From: Candidatus Omnitrophota bacterium
GTDB taxonomy: Bacteria; Omnitrophota; Gorgyraeia; Gygaellales; UBA12090
Length of the DNA stretch: 36,725 nucleotides
Assembly (NCBI GenBank): GCA_030674475.1
Contig: JAUSCZ010000016.1
Location: 1 to 36,725 of the forward strand
Reading direction: 5' to 3'
Both the position numbers and the translations under genes were made by a program. Of the stretch, positions 1-6,829 are shown piece by piece; the first letter of the stretch is position 1; the number at the start of each line of letters is the position of its first letter. The notes beneath the pieces are model-generated. The model worked only from the letters and a program-made list of their open reading frames with translations. It had not been told where the DNA came from and searched no databases.

Positions 1-244
1 GCTCTTTAAGCTGGTTATCCTTAATATCCTTAGCATCACCTTTATCTAAGAGTATCCGGAAGCTGTTGTCGAGGTTATCGTAGGAAAAGTATCTTAGCTG
101 GGCGGGACGGAAGCTGTCGGTTGCCACGGGACGCGCTTGGCCTAAGTATTGGGCTATATTCAACTGAGCCAGGCCCTGGGCAAAGATGGGCTGGGTTATG
201 ATTAGGCTAAGGGATAGAAAGAGGGATATAGTTTTCTTAAGCAT
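1..244 (-). CDS. Large secreted modular protein, N-terminal part only (fourth paralogue)
   Basis: This is a partial gene that runs off the left edge; 81 codons are visible. The start ATG at 244 has a clear Shine-Dalgarno (AGGAGA) about 7 nt upstream. The translation opens MLKKTISLFLSLSLIITQ, a Sec signal peptide with a short basic n-region and hydrophobic core ending near F-A-Q. It continues with SFRPAQLRYFSYDNLDNSF and then ILLDKGD. These segments align with the start of the three complete large proteins in this window (565-3180, 9530-12628 and 13520-17245), including the F-R-P-x-x-L-R and L-D-K-G-D positions, so it is a fourth, more diverged member of that family. Unlike the others it lacks the palindromic-operator promoter. 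It is instead preceded by a sigma70-type promoter and a folded leader with an intrinsic terminator. Payload and C-module lie outside the window. Confidence 0.8.
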   Translation of the reverse strand, partial: MLKKTISLFLSLSLIITQPIFAQGLAQLNIAQYLGQARPVATDSFRPAQLRYFSYDNLDNSFRILLDKGDAKDIKDNQLKE

Positions 245-301
245 CCTTATTCTCCTCGGTGCGATAAATCGCACCGCTACAATAATTCTCTATTTTCAAA
301 T

Positions 302-338
302 AAAAAAACCGGACAGACTCTTCTCGCAGTCTATCCGG
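302..338 (-). terminator. Intrinsic terminator within the leader
   Basis: On the minus strand an 11-bp stem with one internal mismatch (CCGGATAGACT paired with AGTCTGTCCGG, loop GCGAGAAG) is followed at once by seven T residues. It lies about 60 nt upstream of the start codon at 244, so it would end transcription before the gene. Its base overlaps the closing helix of the leader fold. Confidence 0.75.
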
Positions 339-416
339 CTGAAATCTCTCCGCCATTTGAGCGGAAGGTTCCCGTGGCTTGCCGCTTAAACGTCTCTCTG
401 CTTAAGCAGAAGCCGG
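302..416 (-). ncRNA. Riboswitch-like structured leader, class unknown
   Basis: Read on the minus strand, this leader can form a closing helix, CCGGCT (411-416) with AGCCGG (335-340). It encloses a perfect hairpin TCTGCTTAAGCAGA (397-410) and a second hairpin CCGC...GCGG (about 351-365). The 3' strand of the closing helix shares its CCGG (335-338) with the 5' arm of the intrinsic terminator directly downstream, so the two structures exclude each other. That is the usual arrangement of a transcriptional riboswitch or attenuator. A further hairpin, CGGTGCG...CGCACCG (257-276), abuts the Shine-Dalgarno of the gene it precedes. I compared it from memory with c-di-GMP-I, cobalamin, SAM, TPP and several other classes and found no convincing match, so no ligand is proposed. 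Confidence 0.5.
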
Positions 417-446
417 ATAATAAACTATTTTTAAATTATTAAATAA

Positions 447-474
447 AGTATATAACAAAAATAGGTTTTGTCAA
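447..474 (-). promoter_or_regulatory. Sigma70-type promoter for the partial gene at 1-244
   Basis: On the minus strand the -35 box TTGACA (469-474) is followed by 16 bp and then the -10 box TATACT (447-452). Both boxes are at or near consensus. Transcription would start near 440 and give a leader of about 195 nt that contains the riboswitch-like fold and its terminator. Confidence 0.7.
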
Positions 475-496
475 GTTTTTTTCCTTATTTTCTTGA

Positions 497-558
497 AGAA
501 AGCGCTTTCTTAAAACCCCGATTTTGCCCTTATTTTTGCCTTTTTTATGTGGTATACT
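497..558 (+). promoter_or_regulatory. Operator-promoter shared by the large secreted protein genes, copy 1
   Basis: A perfect palindrome AGAAAGCGCTTTCT (497-510) is followed by a 19-bp segment (TAAAACCCCGATTTTGCCC), a weak -35 TTATTT (530-535), a 17-bp spacer and -10 TATACT (553-558). The same elements with identical spacings occur upstream of the paralogues at 12628 and 17245. The geometry places the palindrome centre at -61.5 from the inferred start, a classic class I activator position. The CG-centred palindrome resembles LacI-family operators, but no regulator is identified. Confidence 0.75.
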
Positions 559-564
559 TTAAGT

Positions 565-3180
565 ATGCTTCCTAAGCTTAAAAAGCTAACTTCCATCTTG
601 CTATGTTTCTTGCTTATTCTTCAGCAGACCGGCTTTAGCCAAACTATTGACCTGTCCGGGTATTTCAATCAGCTAAACCGGCCGTTATCTTCCGATAAAT
701 TCCGGCCTTTGCATTTACGGTGCATTTCTTATGACATACAAGAAAACAGCTTCCGCCTGCGTCTGGACAAAGGCAGTCTAAATAATCCCTCCCTCGAGGA
801 ATTAGAAGGCTCCTCAAAAACACTCTTTAATTATTTTCTTATCGGGCTGTCTCTGCCTAATGATTCTTTCTGGGTCAACCTAAGGCCGGATTCTCCGGAC
901 AATATCATTGATGACTCCCTGGCCCAGACCGATATGGGTAAGGTTATGTTGGAGACAGACTTACAGCTTAAAAAAGATACCGCTCAATCTACTTCGCCTA
1001 ATACCCCGGAAGGAAAAGCCTACTGGGATAAGATCTACCAAAAAGCCGAAGAGCTCTACGGCACCACCAATATTACTATTCCCACCCTCACCCGGCCCTG
1101 GATAATTCCCGGCGAAATCATCATCGGAGAAACCCAGGACTCGGCCTATATCTACAAAGCCACCCTTAAGGTAATGCTGGAGGAAGATTATCTGACCAGT
1201 AGGGGCGGTTCGCGAACCGCCCCTACGCCTGACCAATACACCTTTTCTGACCCCAGGTTAAAAGAGCTCAATGAATACTCTACCCGACTCATCAAAGAAC
1301 TGATAATTCCTAAACTTACTTATGAGGTCAACACCTCTAAACGATATGCTCCATTAAGACAGGTATATTATTCACTCATCCTGGCCCAATGGTTCAAGGC
1401 TCGCTTTAGCTCGCATAGTCCACAGTTCACCGCTGACAGTTCTTATATAAAACTCATTGACTCCCGCAATCTCTCTCACCTTAGTTCTAAAGAGGTATGG
1501 AACAAACTTACCTATTTCAAACAATACCAAGAGTCCTTCGCCCAGGGCGAATATAACCTTAAAGAGCCGCGCTCTACGCCCTCCGGCCAGACCGTAAGAA
1601 GCTATTTTAGCGGAGGCGAAGAATTAAATATTCAAATACCTCCCGCGGGAACAAGCCGAGCCGGAAGCTCCATAACTATTATACCAAGCAATATTCTGCT
1701 TTCCAGCCCCACGGAAACAGAATGGATAAATACAGAGATACCAGAGGCCGCATCCAGCTTAATTGATATAAATTTATCTCCTGTCGAGACTGCCAATGAA
1801 TTAGCAAAAGAACTTAAATTACTTCCTCCTGATAATTTGATTCTTAGCTTTACGATATCGGGAAAAGATTTTAAAGTTTGGAGCAACACTGACAGGACTT
1901 TATATATAATTGGCCCATTGATACTTTTGCCTTTGCTAAATACAAGATTAGATAAACCTATAGAAAGACTTAAGGAAGAATTGGCTGTTAAGGAAAAAGG
2001 GGGGGACTTAGATTCTATTGTTCAAAAAAGAATAAGCAGATTACATGGAATACCGGGAGAATCTTTTTTAAAAGAAAACCCTAATGTTTTGTTGGTGCCG
2101 CCTTTTTCTGCAGTTCCAGCACAGCCTATAAATCCGTACAGCGCTTTGATGATTTCCAAAATGCTAACTACTAACTTTAAAGGAACTACTGTAATTGATG
2201 CCGGAAGCGGGGCAGGCCTGCTTTCTTTGGTTGCGCTAAGGCTTGGAGCAAAAAAGGTTATTCTTATTGAAAGTAATAAAACAGAAAGAGGGCTGGCAAA
2301 AGTTATTCTAAAAACTCAAGGATATGAAGAAGGGAATGATTTTGTTACCCTAAATGCCGATTTAAATGACACGAAGAAATTAAAGAAGGAACTGGAAGAT
2401 TTAGGTATATCTCAAGAAATAATTATCGTAGTGGCAAATATCGGGCCGTGGTATGGAAAAGCTAATCGTAAAGCTATTGAGCTTTTTATTAAATTAGGAG
2501 TTGGCCGAATAATAAACGGAGGTTATTCTTTTAATTTTCCTGCCCATAAGGAAAACTTAGTTCATATAAAAGCATTAAAAGAAATATTTGATTTACTAAG
2601 AAATCCCGAATTCTTATATCCTGAAATAAAAGTCCGCTACAAGGTAGAAGAATACCCGCCATTTAATGACAAGTTGCCTATACCCACTGGTTACGGATTA
2701 ATATCCGCGACATTAGAAACTACACAACCATTAACAGACGAAAATCAAAATCAGCCTGCTAAGCCTACTGACAAAAAATCCTCTTCCGCGGTTACTTTCG
2801 GCGGGATTGACTTTCGTAGCCTGCCTATCGTAACCCAGGCAAGAAATAATTTAAGCGCGGATATGACCGGCCCAGCTATGGCCAGGCTAAAGGATACTGA
2901 TTTAAATCAGGAATGGCGGGATATACAAAACATTACCCGGTCCGGGATTACCCCTTCTCCGGAAAGAATTAAAGAATATCTTCAAGGAGTGTGCCTGAAA
3001 GATGCTTATTCCCGGGAAAAAGCGGAAAATATTATCTTATGCCTTTCAGATATCCTGCGCCTTGAGGAAGAAAATTATCTGGCTACGGATTCGCTATTAA
3101 AAGACATACTGATTGTTCTTTCCTCAACCAATACTGCCTCGGAATTAAAAGAAGCCTTTCTCGGTTCAACAGTAAAATAA
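565..3180 (+). CDS. Secreted modular protein with PrmA/PRMT-like methyltransferase payload
   Basis: The start is taken at ATG 565 (MLPKLKKLTSILLCFLLI, a signal peptide), giving 871 residues. The in-frame ATG at 547 lies inside the promoter. The inferred transcription start falls on 565, so the mRNA may be leaderless. The N-module (about residues 1-350) matches the paralogues at 9530-12628 and 13520-17245 (shared pieces include FRPLHLR, WVNLRPDSPDNI, YIYKATLKVMLEEDYLT, SDPRLKELNEYSTRLIKE). A unique middle carries a class I SAM methyltransferase: motif I VIDAGSGAGLLSLVALRLGA near residue 545 and VVANIGPW near 623. This is closest in style to ribosomal protein L11 or arginine methyltransferases. 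The C-module (about 747-871) begins GGIDFRSLPI. A 28-bp perfect palindrome is embedded in frame in the N-module. The substrate is unknown. A secreted SAM enzyme is odd unless it is delivered into another cell. Confidence 0.85.
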   Translation: MLPKLKKLTSILLCFLLILQQTGFSQTIDLSGYFNQLNRPLSSDKFRPLHLRCISYDIQENSFRLRLDKGSLNNPSLEELEGSSKTLFNYFLIGLSLPNDSFWVNLRPDSPDNIIDDSLAQTDMGKVMLETDLQLKKDTAQSTSPNTPEGKAYWDKIYQKAEELYGTTNITIPTLTRPWIIPGEIIIGETQDSAYIYKATLKVMLEEDYLTSRGGSRTAPTPDQYTFSDPRLKELNEYSTRLIKELIIPKLTYEVNTSKRYAPLRQVYYSLILAQWFKARFSSHSPQFTADSSYIKLIDSRNLSHLSSKEVWNKLTYFKQYQESFAQGEYNLKEPRSTPSGQTVRSYFSGGEELNIQIPPAGTSRAGSSITIIPSNILLSSPTETEWINTEIPEAASSLIDINLSPVETANELAKELKLLPPDNLILSFTISGKDFKVWSNTDRTLYIIGPLILLPLLNTRLDKPIERLKEELAVKEKGGDLDSIVQKRISRLHGIPGESFLKENPNVLLVPPFSAVPAQPINPYSALMISKMLTTNFKGTTVIDAGSGAGLLSLVALRLGAKKVILIESNKTERGLAKVILKTQGYEEGNDFVTLNADLNDTKKLKKELEDLGISQEIIIVVANIGPWYGKANRKAIELFIKLGVGRIINGGYSFNFPAHKENLVHIKALKEIFDLLRNPEFLYPEIKVRYKVEEYPPFNDKLPIPTGYGLISATLETTQPLTDENQNQPAKPTDKKSSSAVTFGGIDFRSLPIVTQARNNLSADMTGPAMARLKDTDLNQEWRDIQNITRSGITPSPERIKEYLQGVCLKDAYSREKAENIILCLSDILRLEEENYLATDSLLKDILIVLSSTNTASELKEAFLGSTVK
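1199..1226. repeat. Perfect 28-bp palindrome inserted in frame (type A)
   Basis: The sequence GTAGGGGCGGTTCG is followed by its exact reverse complement. It lies inside the coding region and encodes RGGSRTAPT, between the conserved EEDYLT and FSDPRLKELNEYS segments. An identical copy is found at 13656-13683 inside another paralogue. The paralogue at 9530-12628 has a different palindrome at this same protein position. Confidence 0.85.
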
Positions 3181-3185
3181 AAAAG

Positions 3186-3231
3186 AAAACCTCCGGGTTA
3201 TCGGCGTAAAGACCGAATTTCCGGAGGTTTT
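3186..3231. terminator. Bidirectional intrinsic terminator between convergent genes
   Basis: The stem AAAACCTCCGG/CCGGAGGTTTT has A-rich sequence on its left and T-rich sequence on its right. It lies 6 nt after the stop of the plus-strand gene ending at 3180 and about 40 nt after the stop of the minus-strand gene ending at 3273, so it can serve both. Confidence 0.75.
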
Positions 3232-3272
3232 ATCTTTTAGGTTAAAATAATCGGCTTAACGCCCCTCAGGCC

Positions 3273-3785
3273 TCAATTCACCCACTCTTCAGAAAGCACC
3301 TCTCCCTGAAGGCTTACGACGATTGACTTTATGGGAATTTTTCTCTTGGCACTGCTTGCCCCCTGTTGGGCTATAGACACTAATCCCGCGCAGCAAGGCA
3401 CTTGCATAGTCATTACGGTCAAGGTATTGATTTTGGCGTCGTCAATCAACGACTGCACCTTCTCAGAATAGACCTCCTGGCCCTCATCCAGCTTGGGGCA
3501 GGCAATAGCTATTGATTTGCCTTTCAGATAATCCTTGTGAAAATCTCCCGCGGCATAAGCCACGCAGTCCGCGGATAAAAGCACATCCGCCTTCTGGTAA
3601 TACGGGGCCATCGGTGAAATCAAATGCAGTTGTATCGGCCACTGCTTTAACTGCGAGGCCCTCTTGTGGCTTTGGCTATCGGAAGCCAAACCACCGCCCT
3701 CTGGCTTGCCGGAGTCATCAGCCGCCTCTTCCTTGCCTCTGAAATCCTGCATCTTGGAACCTGGACATCCGCAAAACTCTTCCAT
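3273..3785 (-). CDS. C-terminal half of a bis-[4Fe-4S] ferredoxin-family protein, as a separate gene
   Basis: This 170-residue protein has a good ribosome site (GGAGG) and begins 5 nt after the stop of the ferredoxin-hemerythrin gene at 3790-4854. It carries motifs I know from the C-terminal half of bacterial ferredoxin-like proteins of about 260 residues: EEFCGCPGS at the start, QWPIQLHLISP, LLSADCVAYA, DFHKDYLKGK, ACPKLDEGQ and MQVPCCAGL. In that family these follow the two [4Fe-4S] motifs in one chain. Here the cluster-binding half is in the neighbouring gene, fused to DUF1858 and hemerythrin domains. The cysteines in CGCPG, ACPK and PCC could bind metal. The linker (about residues 30-40) is encoded by a palindromic repeat also seen at 33221-33254. 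The two products probably assemble. The role is likely in redox or nitrosative stress, by inference. Confidence 0.75.
   Translation of the reverse strand: MEEFCGCPGSKMQDFRGKEEAADDSGKPEGGGLASDSQSHKRASQLKQWPIQLHLISPMAPYYQKADVLLSADCVAYAAGDFHKDYLKGKSIAIACPKLDEGQEVYSEKVQSLIDDAKINTLTVMTMQVPCCAGLVSIAQQGASSAKRKIPIKSIVVSLQGEVLSEEWVN
3665..3698. repeat. Palindromic repeat (type C) inside the ferredoxin-half gene
   Basis: This is a hairpin-forming unit, TTTGGCT-atcgg-AAGCCAAA with flanks. About 28 of 34 bases match a unit at 33221-33254 in an intergenic space. It encodes the linker GGGLASDSQSH between the N-terminal CGCPG segment and the QWPIQLHL domain, so it sits in a tolerant part of the protein. 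Confidence 0.55.
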
Positions 3786-3789
3786 TTTT

Positions 3790-4854
3790 CTACCTCCATT
3801 TTTTTAATATACCTTCCACCTTAGCCACAAGATCCTCATACTTCTTCTCAAAGTCACCGGGCAAGGTGGCATCCTTCTGATTAAACTCTTCATACAGCCT
3901 ACCCACATCGGCTGTAGACAACCCCCGGTCAATCCAGGGATACAAAATCTCATCTTCTTTCTTGATATGCTGGGTAAGCAGTTCCTTGTAGCCCTGAATA
4001 TGCTCAACAATCTGTTGTTTATTTTTCTTTTCGGCGCCTTCAATCACTTGCTTGATGTGATTACGGCCGGTGGTGTGATCTTCCAGCATTACTTTGATTA
4101 TATCCAGCCCTTCGCCGGTTTGCTTAAACAAAACATCCTCTTCCTTCATATGATGATATTTATCGGCGTAATTACGGATAAAATCCACGCAGTCTAAGAC
4201 TAATTGGGAATCCACTTCCTTGGATTTATTAATATATTCGCAGAGCGGGTCAATCAAGGCGATTAAGCGTTTAATCAAGACATGCTCATCCACTAACTTT
4301 TTAATCGGAGGTGAGTATTTAATCTCACCTTGCGCTTGGATCGCCTTGGCTTTAGGGGCGCGCTTTTTTATATCTTTGCCGGGGAACAATTCCTTTTCAA
4401 TCTCATACATCAGCTCCACTTCCACATCCGGGGCCAGATTATGGATTTCAATAATATCTTTAAATAGGCAAGACCCCAAGGAACAACTTGTGCAACCTAT
4501 ATTATAGCGTTCCAGGATTTTACCTACTTTGGGATACTGGTTAATTATATCCTTGATATTCCGGCTTAGATATTCATCCATGGCCTTTGTCTGCTCCTTA
4601 GAGTCCGCTTCTAAATGCTCTTTAACTGCCTCCTCATTAAAATCTTCGGCCTCGCGCTTAATAACAGTGATGGCATCCATCGGACAATGACCCAGGCAGG
4701 CGCCTAATCCGTCACAATAAACCTCAGAAACCAGCCGGGCCTTGCCGTCAATTATCTTCAGCGCGCCCTCGGCGCAGTTAGGTATACACAAGCCGCAGCC
4801 ATTGCACTTTTCTTCATCAATCCGGACAATTTTTCTTTTTGCGCCAACCGGCAT
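3790..4854 (-). CDS. Fusion of [4Fe-4S] ferredoxin, DUF1858 and hemerythrin domains
   Basis: The protein has 354 residues. Residues 1-60 hold ferredoxin-type motifs: C17/C20/C23/C27 ([11 protein letters not shown]) and a second set C47/C53/C57 ([12 protein letters not shown]). Residues about 104-145 form a DUF1858-like domain (IKDIINQYP...[12 protein letters not shown]). Residues about 185-330 are a hemerythrin HHE domain with all expected iron ligands visible: [26 protein letters not shown] and [14 protein letters not shown]. Hemerythrin domains bind O2 or NO at a di-iron centre, so a sensor, scavenger or repair role is plausible. The gene is preceded by an Fnr-type site nearly identical to the one upstream of cooS. 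It is followed 5 nt later by the missing second half of its own ferredoxin family, which suggests the DUF1858 and hemerythrin domains were inserted into an ancestral single-chain protein. Confidence 0.85.
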   Translation of the reverse strand: MPVGAKRKIVRIDEEKCNGCGLCIPNCAEGALKIIDGKARLVSEVYCDGLGACLGHCPMDAITVIKREAEDFNEEAVKEHLEADSKEQTKAMDEYLSRNIKDIINQYPKVGKILERYNIGCTSCSLGSCLFKDIIEIHNLAPDVEVELMYEIEKELFPGKDIKKRAPKAKAIQAQGEIKYSPPIKKLVDEHVLIKRLIALIDPLCEYINKSKEVDSQLVLDCVDFIRNYADKYHHMKEEDVLFKQTGEGLDIIKVMLEDHTTGRNHIKQVIEGAEKKNKQQIVEHIQGYKELLTQHIKKEDEILYPWIDRGLSTADVGRLYEEFNQKDATLPGDFEKKYEDLVAKVEGILKKWR

Positions 4855-4875
4855 ATTACCTCACCCCTAAATCAA

Positions 4876-4921
4876 AGCATACCATTTATTGAAATATTAT
4901 ACCTTGACTTATATCAAGGGG
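4876..4921 (-). promoter_or_regulatory. Fnr/HcpR-type operator and promoter of the hemerythrin-ferredoxin unit
   Basis: On the plus strand CCTTGACTTATATCAAGG (4902-4919) contains TTGAC-N4-ATCAA. On the minus strand a -10-like TATGCT (4876-4881) follows 28 bp after the palindrome centre, placing the site near -40, the class II activator position of Crp/Fnr proteins. The flanks, including the GGGG, match the site upstream of cooS (8842-8861). Confidence 0.65.
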
Positions 4922-4927
4922 ACAGTT

Positions 4928-6265
4928 TTATTTTATTCCCATGCAAAGAGACCGCTCGGCAAACCAGCTCGGGCTCTGCCAGCAGGAAGGGGTAACGGCG
5001 TAACTGCCGACCTGACCGAAATTCTCTTTGCGGAAATAGGCATAGCTAAAATCCGGCTCCAGAAGCTTATGCTTATAGGCGCCTACATCAATCTTCTCGC
5101 GGATAAGCGCGGCATAAAAACCCGCTTTCAGGATATCCCCGGTAAAAATCATCCCGCGCAAAAGATTATCTTTAAGCACGAGTTTTTTATAAATCTTCTG
5201 CTCTTTGTTATAATGGCTGATCACCTCGTAATCCAGGTCCTCATCCATAATCTGGCTCATCCCGAAAGAGATTGCCGCCAGCCGGTGAAACTGCACTGAA
5301 TTCTGGATCCCGATAGCCCCGGAATATCTCTTGGCCTCACCCCGCATATTTAAAGCGGCAAACTTCCCTTGCAGGACGGCATTAAACCAGGTAGCCGAAG
5401 GCTGGCGTTTGCCGGTAACAGCATCTTCTATTTCTATGCAATCCCCGGCGGCAAAGATATCCGCGTCCCCGGTATTCAGAAACTCATCAACCACGATGCC
5501 TTTTGAAATATTCAGCTTGGCTTCACTTGCCAGGAGGACATTCGGCCTGACCCCGCTGGCAAAAATAACCAGCGAACAGGCGATATCCGTATCTTCCCCT
5601 ATGGTTACGCTTTCCACCGCGCTTTCTCCGTTTACGGAAGTGAGGCTCTCATCAAGGATAATCTCAATCCCCAGGCTTTCCAGGTCTTCCCGGATTATCT
5701 CACTTGATATATGGTCAAACTGGGCCGGCAGGATCTGGGCGCATCTCTCAACCACGGTTACCTTTATCCCTGCCTTACAAAGGGCATAGGCCGCCTCTAA
5801 CCCCACAAATCCGGCGCCCACCACCACCGCCTCCTTCACAAGTTTGTCCTTAACATATTTCATTATCCGGCGCGCGTCTTCTAAAGAATAAAAATTAAAT
5901 ATCCCCGGCAGTTCCAGGCCGGGCACCTTTGGTCTTATTGGGCCGGCGCCCACCGCCAAAAGCAGTTTATCATAAGGAAGCTTTTCCCCGTCAGCCATAA
6001 CCACTGCTTTAGCCGGCCGGTCCAGGGAAAGAGCCGTTTTTCCTAAAAGCGGCTTGATATTATAGTTGTGATAAAAGTTTCTGGTCTTGAAATAAAGCCC
6101 GTCCGCCTTAAGTCTGCCGTCAAGAAAACGCGAAATCAGACAGCGGGAATAGGCCATATCTTTTTCACTGGAGACAATGGTAATCTGCGCATCCTTATCC
6201 GCATTCCTTAATTCCTGCGCGGCATTCACCCCAGCGGCGCTGTTTCCGATAATCACAAAACGCAT
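4928..6265 (-). CDS. FAD-dependent NAD(P) oxidoreductase of the CODH operon
   Basis: The 445-residue protein belongs to the pyridine nucleotide-disulfide oxidoreductase class I fold (NADH oxidase, nitrite or rubredoxin reductase relatives). The N-terminal FAD site is VIIGNSAAGVNAAQEL (residues 4-19), the NAD(P) Rossmann motif is VVVGAGFVGLEAAYAL near 148, and the second FAD contact is DIFAAGDCIE near 270. It starts 10 nt after cooF with a good AGGAGG site. CooS-CooF-FAD oxidoreductase triplets are known in other anaerobes and are thought to move electrons from CO through CooF to NAD(P)+, or the reverse. No redox-active CxxC of the glutathione-reductase type is visible. The last 20 residues (Ser/Trp/Cys-rich) look unusual for the family, and the hemerythrin-unit operator lies just beyond the stop. 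Confidence 0.85.
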   Translation of the reverse strand: MRFVIIGNSAAGVNAAQELRNADKDAQITIVSSEKDMAYSRCLISRFLDGRLKADGLYFKTRNFYHNYNIKPLLGKTALSLDRPAKAVVMADGEKLPYDKLLLAVGAGPIRPKVPGLELPGIFNFYSLEDARRIMKYVKDKLVKEAVVVGAGFVGLEAAYALCKAGIKVTVVERCAQILPAQFDHISSEIIREDLESLGIEIILDESLTSVNGESAVESVTIGEDTDIACSLVIFASGVRPNVLLASEAKLNISKGIVVDEFLNTGDADIFAAGDCIEIEDAVTGKRQPSATWFNAVLQGKFAALNMRGEAKRYSGAIGIQNSVQFHRLAAISFGMSQIMDEDLDYEVISHYNKEQKIYKKLVLKDNLLRGMIFTGDILKAGFYAALIREKIDVGAYKHKLLEPDFSYAYFRKENFGQVGSYAVTPSCWQSPSWFAERSLCMGIK

Positions 6266-6275
6266 TTTAAACCTC

Positions 6276-6722
6276 CTATTCCTGGATATCTCTCAACTCA
6301 ATCACCTCATTGGGGCAGGCGCTGACGCAGGCAGGGGTATCCTTCTTGGGGCACAAATCGCACTTTAGCGCCTGGGCAAAAGAGGCATTATCAACCATAG
6401 CCCCATTATCCGACGGGCTGATCACCCCGTAAGGGCAGGCCATAATACACATCCAGCAACCCACGCATTTCTGGAGGTATCCTTGGTTACTCACTATGCC
6501 TGAATTTTGATCTTTCTGCATGCACCCGGCCATGCAGGCGCTGACGCAAAGAGCATCCTTGCAATGCCTGCAGACCACCGGCACCGGACGCTCATTGATG
6601 GACTCCACAAAAATCCTGGTCCTGGGCTTGTCCGCGTCTATGTCGCGATGCTCATCCATACAGGCCAACTCGCACCTTTTGCATCCCGAACAACGTTCAA
6701 TCCTTAAATATAGTTTCTTCAT
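6276..6722 (-). CDS. cooF: CooF-like four-cluster ferredoxin
   Basis: This 148-residue iron-sulfur protein has four cysteine groups typical of the CooF/HycB/DmsB type: CSGCKRCELAC (residue 12 onward), CRHCKDALCVSAC, CVGCWMCIMACPYG and CDLCPKKDTPACVSACP. CooF carries electrons between the CO dehydrogenase CooS and a partner, here most likely the FAD oxidoreductase encoded immediately downstream. It lies 3' of cooS but is separated from it by a repeat of about 100 bp. That repeat runs right up to the start codon, and no Shine-Dalgarno is visible, unlike its operon partners. Confidence 0.88.
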   Translation of the reverse strand: MKKLYLRIERCSGCKRCELACMDEHRDIDADKPRTRIFVESINERPVPVVCRHCKDALCVSACMAGCMQKDQNSGIVSNQGYLQKCVGCWMCIMACPYGVISPSDNGAMVDNASFAQALKCDLCPKKDTPACVSACPNEVIELRDIQE

Positions 6723-6737
6723 AGTTCGACTCGCTTT

Positions 6738-6829
6738 GCTTGTCCTTCGACAGGCTCAGGACTATGGCGAGCATAGTCGAGCCATTGCTCACTATGACCC
6801 TGAGCAAATGAAATGCGTCGAAGGGTCAT
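6738..6829. repeat. Palindromic intergenic repeat between cooS and cooF
   Basis: The left part reads CCTTCGACAGGCTCAGGACT and the right part ends GCGTCGAAGGGTCA, forming an imperfect inverted repeat with internal CTCAGGACTATGG and CATAGTC units. Sequences like this are common dispersed repeats in environmental bacteria. It fills the whole 103-bp gap between the two genes and contributes the sequence just upstream of the cooF start. Confidence 0.6.

Noticed and set aside
302-416. c-di-GMP-I, cobalamin or SAM riboswitch as the identity of the leader
   Set aside because: The conserved core sequences of these classes, as I remember them, are not present. Only the fold and terminator overlap are supported.
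961-1236. Minus-strand open frame with RGGSRTAPT
   Set aside because: The palindrome reads the same on both strands, so the peptide appears in the shadow frame too. The plus-strand gene is clearly the real one.
565-3180. Ordinary cytosolic PrmA (ribosomal L11 methyltransferase)
   Set aside because: The methyltransferase domain is only a part in the middle of a much longer protein with a signal peptide and conserved end modules.
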